From the NCBI GenBank assembly GCA_900110395.1, contig FODP01000006.1:15581-79580 (forward strand): a DNA stretch of 64,000 bases, written 5' to 3'. This document shows, piece after piece, positions 41,360-50,625 of this stretch. The notes below the pieces were generated by a model that saw nothing but the letters and a program-made list of their open reading frames with translations, had not been told where the DNA came from and did no database searches. Source of the DNA: Rhodospirillales bacterium URHD0017 (GTDB lineage: Bacteria > Pseudomonadota > Alphaproteobacteria > Reyranellales > Reyranellaceae). Every line of letters begins with the position of its first letter. Position 1 is the stretch's first letter. A program made the translations under genes and the position numbers.

Positions 41360-41968
41360 TCAGACGCCCAAAGGGGCGTCCTGACCAACGACCTGCTTGT
41401 AAAGCGCCCGAACCTCGTCCGACACCCGATGCGTATCTTCCTTCAGGTTGCGCGGCGTGATCGCGATGAAGGCGATCTCCCAGTTGTCCGGCCTGGGAAT
41501 GCCGACCTTCGGCACGAAGGCATGCGGCGCGCCGGGCGCATTGTGGAAATGGCTGCCGCCAACCACCGGCTCCAGCACCGGCTTGCCCTTCTCGTCGAGG
41601 GAGAAGCCTTCCGCCTCGCCCACGACATACATCGGGAACTGATCGGTGCGGCTGGCGATGTGCGTGTGAAGCTCGACCTTCGGCAGGAACACCGCCGCGA
41701 CGCCGCGGCCGTGCCGGTTCTGGCCGAGACGCCACGGGCCGGGTCCGCTGAGATCCGGCGCGGCGGACAGGTGATATTCGGCGCGGGCCAGAATGGCGCG
41801 CAGGGCTTCCTTGGGATTGAACTCGGGACCGGCCGCGGCGCGCGCCTTGCTGAAGTCCGCGTAGACGGACTTCATCCATTGAAGCTCGTCATCGGCCAGT
41901 TCGTGGTCGAGAACCGGGAGAGCCGCGCCATCGGGCATAAGAGGCCCCTCTGCCTTGTTATCCGACAT
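41360..41968 (-). CDS. cupin-like conserved protein
   Basis: The 202-residue product has an N-terminal helical part and a C-terminal beta-rich part with VAAVFLPKVELHTHIASRTD, QFPMYVVGEAEGFSLDEKG and GGSHFHNAPGAPHAFVPKVG. Multiple His in HTH, HFH and PHAF fit a metal-binding cupin. No signal peptide. No partner genes are adjacent; the function is unknown. Confidence 0.6.
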   Translation of the reverse strand: MSDNKAEGPLMPDGAALPVLDHELADDELQWMKSVYADFSKARAAAGPEFNPKEALRAILARAEYHLSAAPDLSGPGPWRLGQNRHGRGVAAVFLPKVELHTHIASRTDQFPMYVVGEAEGFSLDEKGKPVLEPVVGGSHFHNAPGAPHAFVPKVGIPRPDNWEIAFIAITPRNLKEDTHRVSDEVRALYKQVVGQDAPLGV

Positions 41969-42228
41969 TCCCCGGATGAACCCGCGGAACGTCGCGAAAC
42001 GCTACCATCCCGCCGGGCTGCGGGGAAGCCGTGGTCGGCAGCACAGTGTTTCTTCGGTCAACGCACCGGGCGCGTAGATCGGGCACGCGTCGCGACCCGA
42101 TCGTCTCGCGCAGCTGCGCGACCTGGGCAGGTGCGATCGGTGCCGAGATCACGAACTTCCGGCCATCGGGTTGCGCGGCGCCGGCTTCCGCCTCAGGCTG
42201 ATCACCGGAAACTCAAGAGGATCGCCTC

Positions 42229-43083
42229 ATGAAATTCGGCGCGTCGATGTTCTTCACCGACTATTCAATGGGGCCGGCGGAGCTCGCGGTTGCGCTCGAG
42301 GAGCGCGGCTTCGACATTGTCTGGGCGCCCGAGCATTCGCACATCCCGACATCGCGCAAGTCGAGCTTCATTCTGGGGAGCGAGCTGCCCAAGCGTTACT
42401 ACGACGTCATGGACCCGTTCGTGACGCTGACCGCTGCCGCGATGGCGACGAGGACGTTGAAGGTCGGAACCGGCGTCTGCCTTGTCGCCCAGCGGGATCC
42501 GATCCAGACCGCCAAGCTGGTCGCCTCGATCGACCAGCTCTCGGGCGGCCGCTTCGTCTTCGGGGTGGGAAATGGCTGGAACGAGGACGAGATGGCGAAC
42601 CACGGGACCGCCTTCGCCACGCGTCACAAGCGGGCGAGAGAGAACATCGAGGCAATGAAGGAAATCTGGACCAGGTCGGAGGCCGAATATCACGGAGAGT
42701 TCGTGAACTTCGAGCCGATGATGGCCTGGCCCAAGCCCGTGCAGAAGCCGTACCCCCCGATCCTGGTGGGCGGGGCATTTCCCTATTCGGCGCGGCGCGC
42801 CCTCCGCTATGGCGACGGCTGGATGCCGCAGGTGACGGAAAGAAGCCCGACGCCGCTGATCGAGCTCATTCCCAAGTTCCGGCAGATGTGCGCCGAAGCC
42901 GACCGTGACCCGGACAAGATGGACATCTCGATCGGTGGCCAGTCGCCCGGCGTCGATCTGGCGAAGCGCTACCGCGACGCCGGCGTCAACCGCGTCTCCA
43001 CCAGCCTGCCATCGGAAAAAGCGGGCACGATCTTGCCCATTCTGGACGAATGGGTGGCGGTGATGCGGGCGGTCAACAGCTGA
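42229..43083 (+). CDS. LLM-class (luciferase-like) flavin oxidoreductase
   Basis: The 284-residue product is a TIM-barrel flavin-dependent oxidoreductase of the F420/FMN LLM group: MKFGASMFFTDYSMGPAELA, FDIVWAPEHSHIP, RTLKVGTGVCLVAQRDPIQT, AKLVASIDQLSGGRFVFGVG and GWNEDEMANHG, then PPILVGGAFPYSARRALRYG. The cofactor cannot be told from sequence. It is a single gene with a 260-bp upstream gap in which no other gene is seen. Confidence 0.93.
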   Translation: MKFGASMFFTDYSMGPAELAVALEERGFDIVWAPEHSHIPTSRKSSFILGSELPKRYYDVMDPFVTLTAAAMATRTLKVGTGVCLVAQRDPIQTAKLVASIDQLSGGRFVFGVGNGWNEDEMANHGTAFATRHKRARENIEAMKEIWTRSEAEYHGEFVNFEPMMAWPKPVQKPYPPILVGGAFPYSARRALRYGDGWMPQVTERSPTPLIELIPKFRQMCAEADRDPDKMDISIGGQSPGVDLAKRYRDAGVNRVSTSLPSEKAGTILPILDEWVAVMRAVNS

Positions 43084-43167
43084 CCAACCTCCTCCACCGT
43101 CGAACACGGTCCTCTGCGCTCGTGCGTCGCCATGCGAGGCGCGCGACCTTTGCATCAATCGATGGCA

Positions 43168-44733
43168 TCACCCCAGGACAAAAACCTTGAGCGCGCCGAG
43201 CAATGCTTTGAGATCGTACTGACTCTGATAGACGGGTGGGGGCGCGGGGCCACGATCGAGCAGGCGGTAGATCGCTTCCCAGGCCGTGCGGACGGAGCAT
43301 TCGATCGTAAAGGCAATCTCCTTCGGAACCTCGACGTACTGACCGATCAGTCCGAGATTGGTCGCCCCCTCCAGAACCGGCGGAGGCCTGTCGCCGCGGC
43401 TCCGGGGAAGCCAGATGTTGTTGACGTAGGGCATGTAGCACGGCACGCAAATCGATGACGCCATGATAGCGGGCAATTGCTTGTCGAACCGCAGCTGCCG
43501 CAGGGTCTCCTCGAGGATTTCCGCGCCCGTGCACGCCGTCATCGGTTTGCGCACGAAATCGCCGTTGCGCTCGGGATATAGACCGTAGCCCCACCAGACA
43601 ATCGTGCCCTCGGGCTGGCCAAGAATTTCCGGTTGGTGAAAGACGGACAACGACAGCACCCACCCCGAATCCTTCAGCGTCACGAGTCCGCCCAGTCCCG
43701 CCTCGCTCCCGGTCAACGCGGCCATTTGATTGACGAATTCGGTCCCCGTGTCGGTGACCGTGAACGTCACCCACAGAGAGTCGGGTATGCGCGCCGCACC
43801 GAAGAAGGCGCCGGGATTGCCGAAATCGCTGCGGCTCTGCGCAAGACGTTCCCATAGCGCCCACGAGCGCCCGCCCGGCCGTGGGCCGGGCACCTCGGTC
43901 ATCGACCCCGCTGAAAGGTCAGCCGCTTGCGATCCGGTCGTCACGAGCACGAGGTCGTCCGGCGCCACATCGACCGACGTCGCGGTGCCGCGTCTTTCAT
44001 GGACGAGCCGATTGACGGTCGTGCGGGCGGGCGCCGCCGCGAAGCCGATGTCCCGCACGAAGGTGTTGGTGAGGAAGTTGACGCCGCGGGAGCGCAGCCA
44101 CGCGAGCAGCGGTTCTATGAAAAACTGGTGCTGGTTGACGGGCGTGCGCATGACGCCATTCATGTCCGAAAGGTGCGGGAACAAGTACAGGAAGCGATTC
44201 AGGTAGCGTCGAAACTCGATGACGCTGTGCTGCGGCAGCGACCCCATGATCGTCGACCAGAGGAACCAGAACTCCGTCGAGAAGAATCGCCGGGAAAAGA
44301 ACTCTTCGATCCGCCGCCCGTCCAGCATCGCTTCGGGCGTCAGCGAGACCCGCGCGAGCCTGAGGCCGTCGCCCAGGCTGAGGCCGAAACGCGGACCATG
44401 CACGACGCGGCCATCGCGATCGAGGATGTGCGTCTTGTCCTGGTACGGCTCGCCCGTATTGAAGGCGAAAAAGTCCTCGGTGACGGAAATCGACGGGTTG
44501 CGGGCGGACGGGACGGACTTCATCAGATCGAACGTGCAGCGGAATTCCTTGTCGAAGACGGAGCCGGGAAGGTTGAAGCCGTCCGCGGCGCTGCCGTCGA
44601 GAAAGAAGCCGCCGCCCATCACATCAGCCGCCTCGTAGATCGTGATGTCGGTTCCCGGCACGTCGGCATTCCGGATGAGAAGCGCAGCTGCTGCAAGTCC
44701 GCCGAAGCCGCTACCAACGATGTGCGCCTTCAT
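43168..44733 (-). CDS. ohyA: oleate hydratase
   Basis: Oleate hydratases use FAD structurally to add water to cis-9 unsaturated fatty acids. The 521-residue product has MKAHIVGSGFGGLAAAALLI (FAD motif), EAADVMGGGFFLDGS, PGSVFDKEFRCTFDLMKSVP (substrate region), FRRYLNRFLYLFPHLSDMNG and RTPVNQHQFFIEPLLAWL, NIWLPRSRGDRPPPVLEGAT and NLGLIGQYVEVPKEIAFTIE. It is near the short end of the family range. It is transcribed divergently from the GMC oxidoreductase gene, 126 bp apart. Confidence 0.92.
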   Translation of the reverse strand: MKAHIVGSGFGGLAAAALLIRNADVPGTDITIYEAADVMGGGFFLDGSAADGFNLPGSVFDKEFRCTFDLMKSVPSARNPSISVTEDFFAFNTGEPYQDKTHILDRDGRVVHGPRFGLSLGDGLRLARVSLTPEAMLDGRRIEEFFSRRFFSTEFWFLWSTIMGSLPQHSVIEFRRYLNRFLYLFPHLSDMNGVMRTPVNQHQFFIEPLLAWLRSRGVNFLTNTFVRDIGFAAAPARTTVNRLVHERRGTATSVDVAPDDLVLVTTGSQAADLSAGSMTEVPGPRPGGRSWALWERLAQSRSDFGNPGAFFGAARIPDSLWVTFTVTDTGTEFVNQMAALTGSEAGLGGLVTLKDSGWVLSLSVFHQPEILGQPEGTIVWWGYGLYPERNGDFVRKPMTACTGAEILEETLRQLRFDKQLPAIMASSICVPCYMPYVNNIWLPRSRGDRPPPVLEGATNLGLIGQYVEVPKEIAFTIECSVRTAWEAIYRLLDRGPAPPPVYQSQYDLKALLGALKVFVLG

Positions 44734-44859
44734 CTGCTTCCTCCTGCCTCGGGGGCCAGTATGGCCCAGTCTGGCCACGAGAACCACTTGACGCACGACG
44801 CAGCGCTGCGCTCACCTGCGTGCTGTGCCCGTGACCGATACAAATCGGGGGGAAGAAAG

Positions 44860-46476
44860 ATGGACCAACAGAGCTTTGACTTCATCGTCGTTGGCGCCGG
44901 CTCGGCCGGCTCGGTGCTGGCCAACCGGCTGAGCGCCGACCCCCGGCACAAGGTGCTGGTGCTGGAAGCCGGGCGCGAAAGCCATCCCTGGTCGTGGATT
45001 CCGGTCGGCTTCGCCAAGCTGATCGACAACCCCGCAGCGAACTGGCTCTATGCCTCGGAGCCCGAGGCGTCGACCGGCCAGCGCCGCATCCCGATCCCGC
45101 GCGGCAAGCTCTTGGGCGGCTCGTCATCGATCAACGGCATGGTGTTCGTGCGCGGCCAGTCGCAGGACTACGACACCTGGGCGCAGCTCGGCAATCGCGG
45201 CTGGAGCTATCGCGAGGTGCTGCCGATCTTCCGCGACATGGAGAGCTTCCAGGGCGATGCCGACGAGGAGTATCGCGGCCGCAACGGACCGCTGAAGGTC
45301 ACCGAGAGCAACGAGAGCGGCGCGATCTACGAGGCGCTGATCAAGGCCGCCGGCCAGGTCGGCATCGCCTACACCAGGGACTACAACGGCGCCAAACAGG
45401 ACGGCATCGGCATGACCCAGGCGACCATCCGCGGGGGTCGCCGCATGAGCACCGCGGTCTGCTACCTCGATCCCGCCCGCAGCCGGCCGAACCTCAGCAT
45501 CGTCGCCAACGCGCTGACCGAAGGCCTGCTGTTCGACGGCAAGCGCTGCGTCGGCGTGCGCTACACCGTGCAGGGCCAGCCGCGCGAAGCACGCGCCAGC
45601 CGCGAAGTGGTGGTCAGCGCCGGCTCGATCAACTCGCCGCAGCTGCTCGAGCTCTCCGGCATCGGCCAGCCCGAGCGGCTGAAGGCGGCCGGCATCGAGG
45701 TGCGCCACGAGCTCAAGGGCGTGGGCGAGAACCTGCGCGACCACTACTCGCCGCGCATGAAATGGACGGTGCCGCCGGCGCTCGGCATGACCTACAACGA
45801 CAAGATGCGCGGCCTCGGCCGCGTCGGCCAGGCGCTGCGCTACGCACTCAACCGCACGGGGCTGCTCGGCCTGCCGGCAGCGCCGATCCGCGCCTATATC
45901 CGCACCCGCGCCGGGTTGGAGGCGCCTGACGCGGCGATCTCCTGGATCCCGTTCCTGGTGGGCGAGAACTTCAAGCTGGCCGCGACCTCCGGCATCACCG
46001 CGATCACCAACATCCTGCGCTCGGAGAGCACCGGCAGCATCCATGTCACGTCGAGCCGGCCGGACACGCCGCCGGCGATCCGCTTCAACTTCCTGAGCGC
46101 GGCGCTCGACCGAGAGGTGACGCTGGAAGCGATGCGCATCACCCGGCGCATCATGACGGCGCCGGCCATGGCCGACATCGCCACCGACGAGATCGCGCCG
46201 GGCCTCAACATCGACGCCGACGACGAGCTGCTCGACTGGGTCAGGAACAACGCCGAGACCACCTACCATCCGGTGGGCACCTGCAAGATGGGTCACGACC
46301 CGATGGCGGTGGTCGACGACCAGCTCCGTGTCCGCGGCCTGGCGGGCCTGCGCGTCGCCGATGCCTCGATCATGCCGACGCTGACCTCGGGCAACACCAA
46401 TGCGCCGTCGATCATGATCGGCGAGAAGGCCGCGCGGATGATGCTGGCAACGACCGCTCAGGCCGTCGCGGCGTGA
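44860..46476 (+). CDS. GMC family (choline dehydrogenase-like) oxidoreductase
   Basis: The 538-residue FAD enzyme oxidises alcohols. It has FDFIVVGAGSAGSVLANRLS (FAD motif), GKLLGGSSSINGMVFVRGQS (GMC signature 1), SAGSINSPQLLELSGIGQPE (signature 2), and the C-terminal YHPVGTCKMG and SGNTNAPSIMIGEKAARMML with the active-site His and Asn. GGGGGAAGAAAG upstream supports ATG 44860. The substrate is unknown; divergence from oleate hydratase would fit a hydroxy-fatty-acid alcohol (inference). Confidence 0.93.
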   Translation: MDQQSFDFIVVGAGSAGSVLANRLSADPRHKVLVLEAGRESHPWSWIPVGFAKLIDNPAANWLYASEPEASTGQRRIPIPRGKLLGGSSSINGMVFVRGQSQDYDTWAQLGNRGWSYREVLPIFRDMESFQGDADEEYRGRNGPLKVTESNESGAIYEALIKAAGQVGIAYTRDYNGAKQDGIGMTQATIRGGRRMSTAVCYLDPARSRPNLSIVANALTEGLLFDGKRCVGVRYTVQGQPREARASREVVVSAGSINSPQLLELSGIGQPERLKAAGIEVRHELKGVGENLRDHYSPRMKWTVPPALGMTYNDKMRGLGRVGQALRYALNRTGLLGLPAAPIRAYIRTRAGLEAPDAAISWIPFLVGENFKLAATSGITAITNILRSESTGSIHVTSSRPDTPPAIRFNFLSAALDREVTLEAMRITRRIMTAPAMADIATDEIAPGLNIDADDELLDWVRNNAETTYHPVGTCKMGHDPMAVVDDQLRVRGLAGLRVADASIMPTLTSGNTNAPSIMIGEKAARMMLATTAQAVAA

Positions 46477-46647
46477 GCGAGTTCAGCGATCGGGACGTCG
46501 CTGCCCGGACTTCCTTCCGCCTGATCGGACCCGATCCGCGGACTGAGTGCAGGATCGCCACGGGCTGGCACTTCAGGGGAGACAGGTAGGCCTGGAAACC
46601 CACCAAACTTAGAAGGCTGCTGTTAATTTGCAGCGTGCCGCGTGATT

Positions 46648-49600
46648 ATGTCATTGAGAACAATGACCCATCCCATCCTTCCGCGCCGATTGTGGCATGA
46701 GACTGAAAAGGGCCACGTGTCCATCGAGCAGGCGGGCCTGATCGGCCGCCGGGAGCCACTCATTATTCTCGGTGAGCCGGGCATGGGTAAGACCGAGCTT
46801 CTCAGGTGGCTCGGGGATAAGCCCGGCTATACCTACTGCACGGCGCGGCAGCTCAAAAACGTGAGACCGAACCCCCGCGGATTGCTCGGCAACGCGACTA
46901 CGCTTGTCGTAGATGCGCTCGATGAACTCAGCACCCACGGAGAAGGCGATGCGGTGGACCTCGTACTCCAGAAGCTCGGGGACGCTGGTTACCCACATTT
47001 CGTCCTGTCGTGCCGGGCAGCAGACTGGCGCAACTCAACCGGTGTAACTGCGATCCGAGAGCAATATGGCGACGTCGATCTGCTTGTCCTCCACTTGGAG
47101 CCCCTAACCGATGGTGAAATACGAGAGATTCTTGTAGCGGAATTTGGCGGAGGCACTGCCGAGGCCGACGCTGTAGTGGCGCACTTCACTAACGCGACCC
47201 TAAAAGGGTTGCTGGGGAATCCTCAGACACTCGAGCTGGTCGCCCGAGTGGCCAAGGCTGGCCCACTTCCAAATACGAAGGCGCGGCTCTTTGAAAGCGC
47301 GGTTGAGTTGCTGCGCCAAGAGCATCGTGACACTAAGGCGGACCTACAGTCCGACAAGACGACAGCTCTCGACGCCGCAGGTGCAGCGTTCGCCGCCCTG
47401 ATTCTTACTGGCAGTGACGCACTAGTTGTTGAAACTGCAGAACCGGCAGAGGATGAGATCTCGCTCAACGAGGTGGCTGCACTCCCCCACGCTCATAAGC
47501 TCGGTTCGGTACTAAGTAGTCGACTGTTTGCGACAGCGGGAGCGACCAACAAGTTCAGCTACTGGCATCGTCGGATCGGTGAGTATCTCGGCAGCCGCTG
47601 GTTGGCGCGCCAAGCCGATACGGTAATGAAGCGCAAACGCCTGCTTGCTTTATTTCAGTCTTACGGCGTCGTCCCGGCATCGCTGCGCGGGCTGCACGCA
47701 TGGCTGGCGCACCATAATCCAGCGCTCGCGGCCTCCGTCATTTCCGCGGACCCCATGGGCGTGGTCGAATACGGCGATGCCGACGAGCTCACTCCGAACC
47801 AAGCCCGTCTCTTGCTAGCGTCATTGCAAAGGCTGGCCCAGCAAAATCCGCGGTTTCACGATTGGCAGCAATATTCACTGAAGAGCGTCGTCCAACCCCA
47901 ACTGCTCGCCGACGTCCGAGCACTCATCAATGATTCCTCGGCTGAGTTTGGGCTGCGGCTACTCCTCATCGGGGCGATAAGGGACTCCCCCATCGCCGCA
48001 GACCTGCGGCTCGACCTACGCCGCATCCTGCTCGATTCTCATTCCGTCTTCGCGCATCGAAGCCGCGCGGCAGACGTACTCGTAGCGCTCGGCGGTGAAA
48101 ACTGGCTCTCCAGCGTACAAACCTTGCGCACTTCAGGCGGAGATGACGACCTTCGGCTCGCTATGGAAATCATCAGAGACGTCGGTTTCGAACCTTTCAG
48201 CGACGCGCTCCTTATCGGTCTCGTTATCGCCGTAGCTCAGGGCGAGCATCGCGTGATAGGTCCACTTGCAAGACTTGAGCACGCGGTTCCCAACGAGCGG
48301 CTCGACCCCCTACTCGACGAGCTTGTCGTTCAGATTGCGGCATTGGGCAATCGCCACGATCGGGCAGGTAACAATGAGTTGAGTGACTTTGGTTACAAGC
48401 TCATCGCACGGCGCCTCGCGGCTGGGCCGGTCGATGCCACTCGGCTGTGGACTTGGCTGAGGCCGTTCGATGCAGAGACTGGCTTTAATCGCGACGTTCG
48501 CGAGAAAGTGCACAAGCTGATCCGCGAGAATGAACGACTGCGCAGAGCCGGCCAGCGGTTGGTGCTATTAGACGAGCCAGGATCCAAAACGGTGTGGCAG
48601 CGCGCCTTTCGGCTGACGAGCCGCTCGAACGGCTTCGCCCCGACTCCGGATGACATCATAGTTCTATTACAGGGGCTCGATCCCTCTGACCCCGACGAAG
48701 AGAAGTGGCGCGATCTACTTCGGCTGACGTCGCATTCGGCGACTGAAGGTGCGGCCGTGCGCGAGGCCGCCAAGCGCTTGGCCGCCGGTCGACCGGATAC
48801 GCTGGCCTGGATAGACAAACTCGCCGAACCCCAAGTGTCTGAGTGGGAGATCAAGTTTCAAGAGAACGAACGTCAACGACAAGCCAAGCGCGAAATGGAA
48901 TGGCAAGAGCATCGGCGGGGATACGCAACGCAAATCGATGCGATGCGTCGCGGCGAGTTTGGTGCTCTCGCTGCCCCAGCGAGGGCCTATCTCGGTTTGT
49001 TCCATGACTTGAACAATGAAGCTACGCCACTGGATCGACTCTCCGAGTGGCTCGGCAATGAAGTCGCGAACGCCGCCATCGCGGGATTCGAATCCTTTCT
49101 CCAGTCCGACGCGCCACCGACCGCGCAGCAGATTGCAGAGAGCAACGCCCAGAAGCGTAACTACAATGCTGCTCCAATCATTGTGGCTGCGTTAGCCGAC
49201 CGGGAGCAGAAGGGGGCGGGTTTTCAGGGAGTAAGTGACGATCGGTTGACTGCTGCCTTCTACGAGCTGCGTAGCAAAAGAGTTGGCGACCAGCCCCAGT
49301 TTAAAACCTTGACGGCAGCTGTTGAGGCGGAGATGCACGAGCGGGACCTCTTCGACACTGCTCTTCGGGCTTGGATCACGCCCCAGCTTGAACATCAGCT
49401 GGAGTATGTTGATCAGCTCTATGCGCTGATGCGAACTGACGTGAGCGCGGAGCGCGCGGCGGACTTCGCAGCCGATTGGCTAACCCGCTTCCCCGATATG
49501 GCAGTCGAGCCGGAAACAGAGATGATTGACCGGCTGATCGAGTTGAGAAGGCTCGACATCTTGCGGCCGCTTGCTGCGGTGCGCCTGACGCAGTCGCTGC

Positions 49601-50625
49601 CCAAACAGCGGCTTGACAACTGGAACGCGGTCGCATTCTTCGCCGACTTTGATGCGCAGCGCGACCTCCTTGGCAAGATCGCAGCCGCCCATCCAAGCTG
49701 GTTGTGGGCTATCCGACGTCGTATCGCGAGTGATCGGGGTCGCGCCCTTTTGGTGCCGCTTTCGGTCGACCAACTCGTCTGGCTAGTGACAACGTTCCGA
49801 GGTGCGTTCACGAACGTAAGTCATCCGACTGGCGTGTGGAGTGGGGACACAAATCCTTGGGATGCCTCTGAGTTTCTGTGGTCAGCTATAAGCCGATTGG
49901 CAGACATGACTTCGGACGATGCCGTCGCCGGATTGCGCGCGCTTCGCGATGCGCCAACAGATAGCTACACGACCAATCTACGCGTGGTGGCGGCGGAACA
50001 GCAGCGTAAGCACGCCGAGCTGCGATACCGACCGCCATCAATCGCCGACGTGCGCGCGATAGTCGAGGCGCAGCCGCCTCGCACGGTAGCCGACCTCCAA
50101 GCTACTCTTCTGGAGTTGCTCGATCAGGTACAGAACCGGATTTATGCCGATCCGGCCGATCCGTGGCGTGGCTTCTACACCGACGACGGCGAACCGCACA
50201 ACGAAGAGCGGTGCCGAGATCAGCTCCTGACGATGCTTGGAGTCCGCCCCGAGTCCATTGACCTTATGCCCGAGGGCCATCTCGCCGACGACCATCGAGC
50301 CGACATCATCGCGTCCTTAGCTGGGATGCGCGAGCCAATTGAGATAAAGGGCCAGTGGCATTCTGACCTCTGGCATGCCGCTGACACCCAGCTCGACCGT
50401 CTGTATGCGACAGACTACGCCGCGGAGCGGCGCGGCATCTACCTTGTCCTTTGGTTTGGCCAGAACGTCTCCAAAGCAAGGAGGCCAAAGGCACGTGCCC
50501 GCGGCTATAGACGGCCAGCGAGCCCGCAAGCGTTGCAGCTTGGCCTGATCGCGGCGAGCAAAGCCGCACACGACGGGCGGGTTGCAGTGGTGGTGCTCGA
50601 CCTTGAGCGGCCGCCTAGCGCATGA
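46648..50625 (+). CDS. NACHT/STAND ATPase with C-terminal PD-(D/E)xK nuclease-like domain
   Basis: The 1,325-residue product looks like a large signal-responsive NTPase with an effector nuclease. Near the N-terminus are Walker A LIILGEPGMGKTELLRWLG (about 42-60), a NACHT-type Walker B TTLVVDALDEL (about 86-96) and FVLSCRAADWR (sensor-like, about 119-129). About 1,000 helical residues follow, probably a HEAT/TPR-like sensor solenoid. The C-terminus has EERCRDQLLTMLG, PEGHLADDHRADIIASLAGM (about 1208), PIEIKGQWHSDLWHAADTQL and GIYLVLWFGQNV, the D...ExK layout of restriction-like nucleases. ATG 46648 is chosen; GTG 46642 or ATG 46663 are possible. The stop overlaps the next start (ATGA). Codon use is less GC-biased than in flanking genes. 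Probable antiphage role (inference). Confidence 0.78.
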   Translation: MSLRTMTHPILPRRLWHETEKGHVSIEQAGLIGRREPLIILGEPGMGKTELLRWLGDKPGYTYCTARQLKNVRPNPRGLLGNATTLVVDALDELSTHGEGDAVDLVLQKLGDAGYPHFVLSCRAADWRNSTGVTAIREQYGDVDLLVLHLEPLTDGEIREILVAEFGGGTAEADAVVAHFTNATLKGLLGNPQTLELVARVAKAGPLPNTKARLFESAVELLRQEHRDTKADLQSDKTTALDAAGAAFAALILTGSDALVVETAEPAEDEISLNEVAALPHAHKLGSVLSSRLFATAGATNKFSYWHRRIGEYLGSRWLARQADTVMKRKRLLALFQSYGVVPASLRGLHAWLAHHNPALAASVISADPMGVVEYGDADELTPNQARLLLASLQRLAQQNPRFHDWQQYSLKSVVQPQLLADVRALINDSSAEFGLRLLLIGAIRDSPIAADLRLDLRRILLDSHSVFAHRSRAADVLVALGGENWLSSVQTLRTSGGDDDLRLAMEIIRDVGFEPFSDALLIGLVIAVAQGEHRVIGPLARLEHAVPNERLDPLLDELVVQIAALGNRHDRAGNNELSDFGYKLIARRLAAGPVDATRLWTWLRPFDAETGFNRDVREKVHKLIRENERLRRAGQRLVLLDEPGSKTVWQRAFRLTSRSNGFAPTPDDIIVLLQGLDPSDPDEEKWRDLLRLTSHSATEGAAVREAAKRLAAGRPDTLAWIDKLAEPQVSEWEIKFQENERQRQAKREMEWQEHRRGYATQIDAMRRGEFGALAAPARAYLGLFHDLNNEATPLDRLSEWLGNEVANAAIAGFESFLQSDAPPTAQQIAESNAQKRNYNAAPIIVAALADREQKGAGFQGVSDDRLTAAFYELRSKRVGDQPQFKTLTAAVEAEMHERDLFDTALRAWITPQLEHQLEYVDQLYALMRTDVSAERAADFAADWLTRFPDMAVEPETEMIDRLIELRRLDILRPLAAVRLTQSLPKQRLDNWNAVAFFADFDAQRDLLGKIAAAHPSWLWAIRRRIASDRGRALLVPLSVDQLVWLVTTFRGAFTNVSHPTGVWSGDTNPWDASEFLWSAISRLADMTSDDAVAGLRALRDAPTDSYTTNLRVVAAEQQRKHAELRYRPPSIADVRAIVEAQPPRTVADLQATLLELLDQVQNRIYADPADPWRGFYTDDGEPHNEERCRDQLLTMLGVRPESIDLMPEGHLADDHRADIIASLAGMREPIEIKGQWHSDLWHAADTQLDRLYATDYAAERRGIYLVLWFGQNVSKARRPKARARGYRRPASPQALQLGLIAASKAAHDGRVAVVVLDLERPPSA

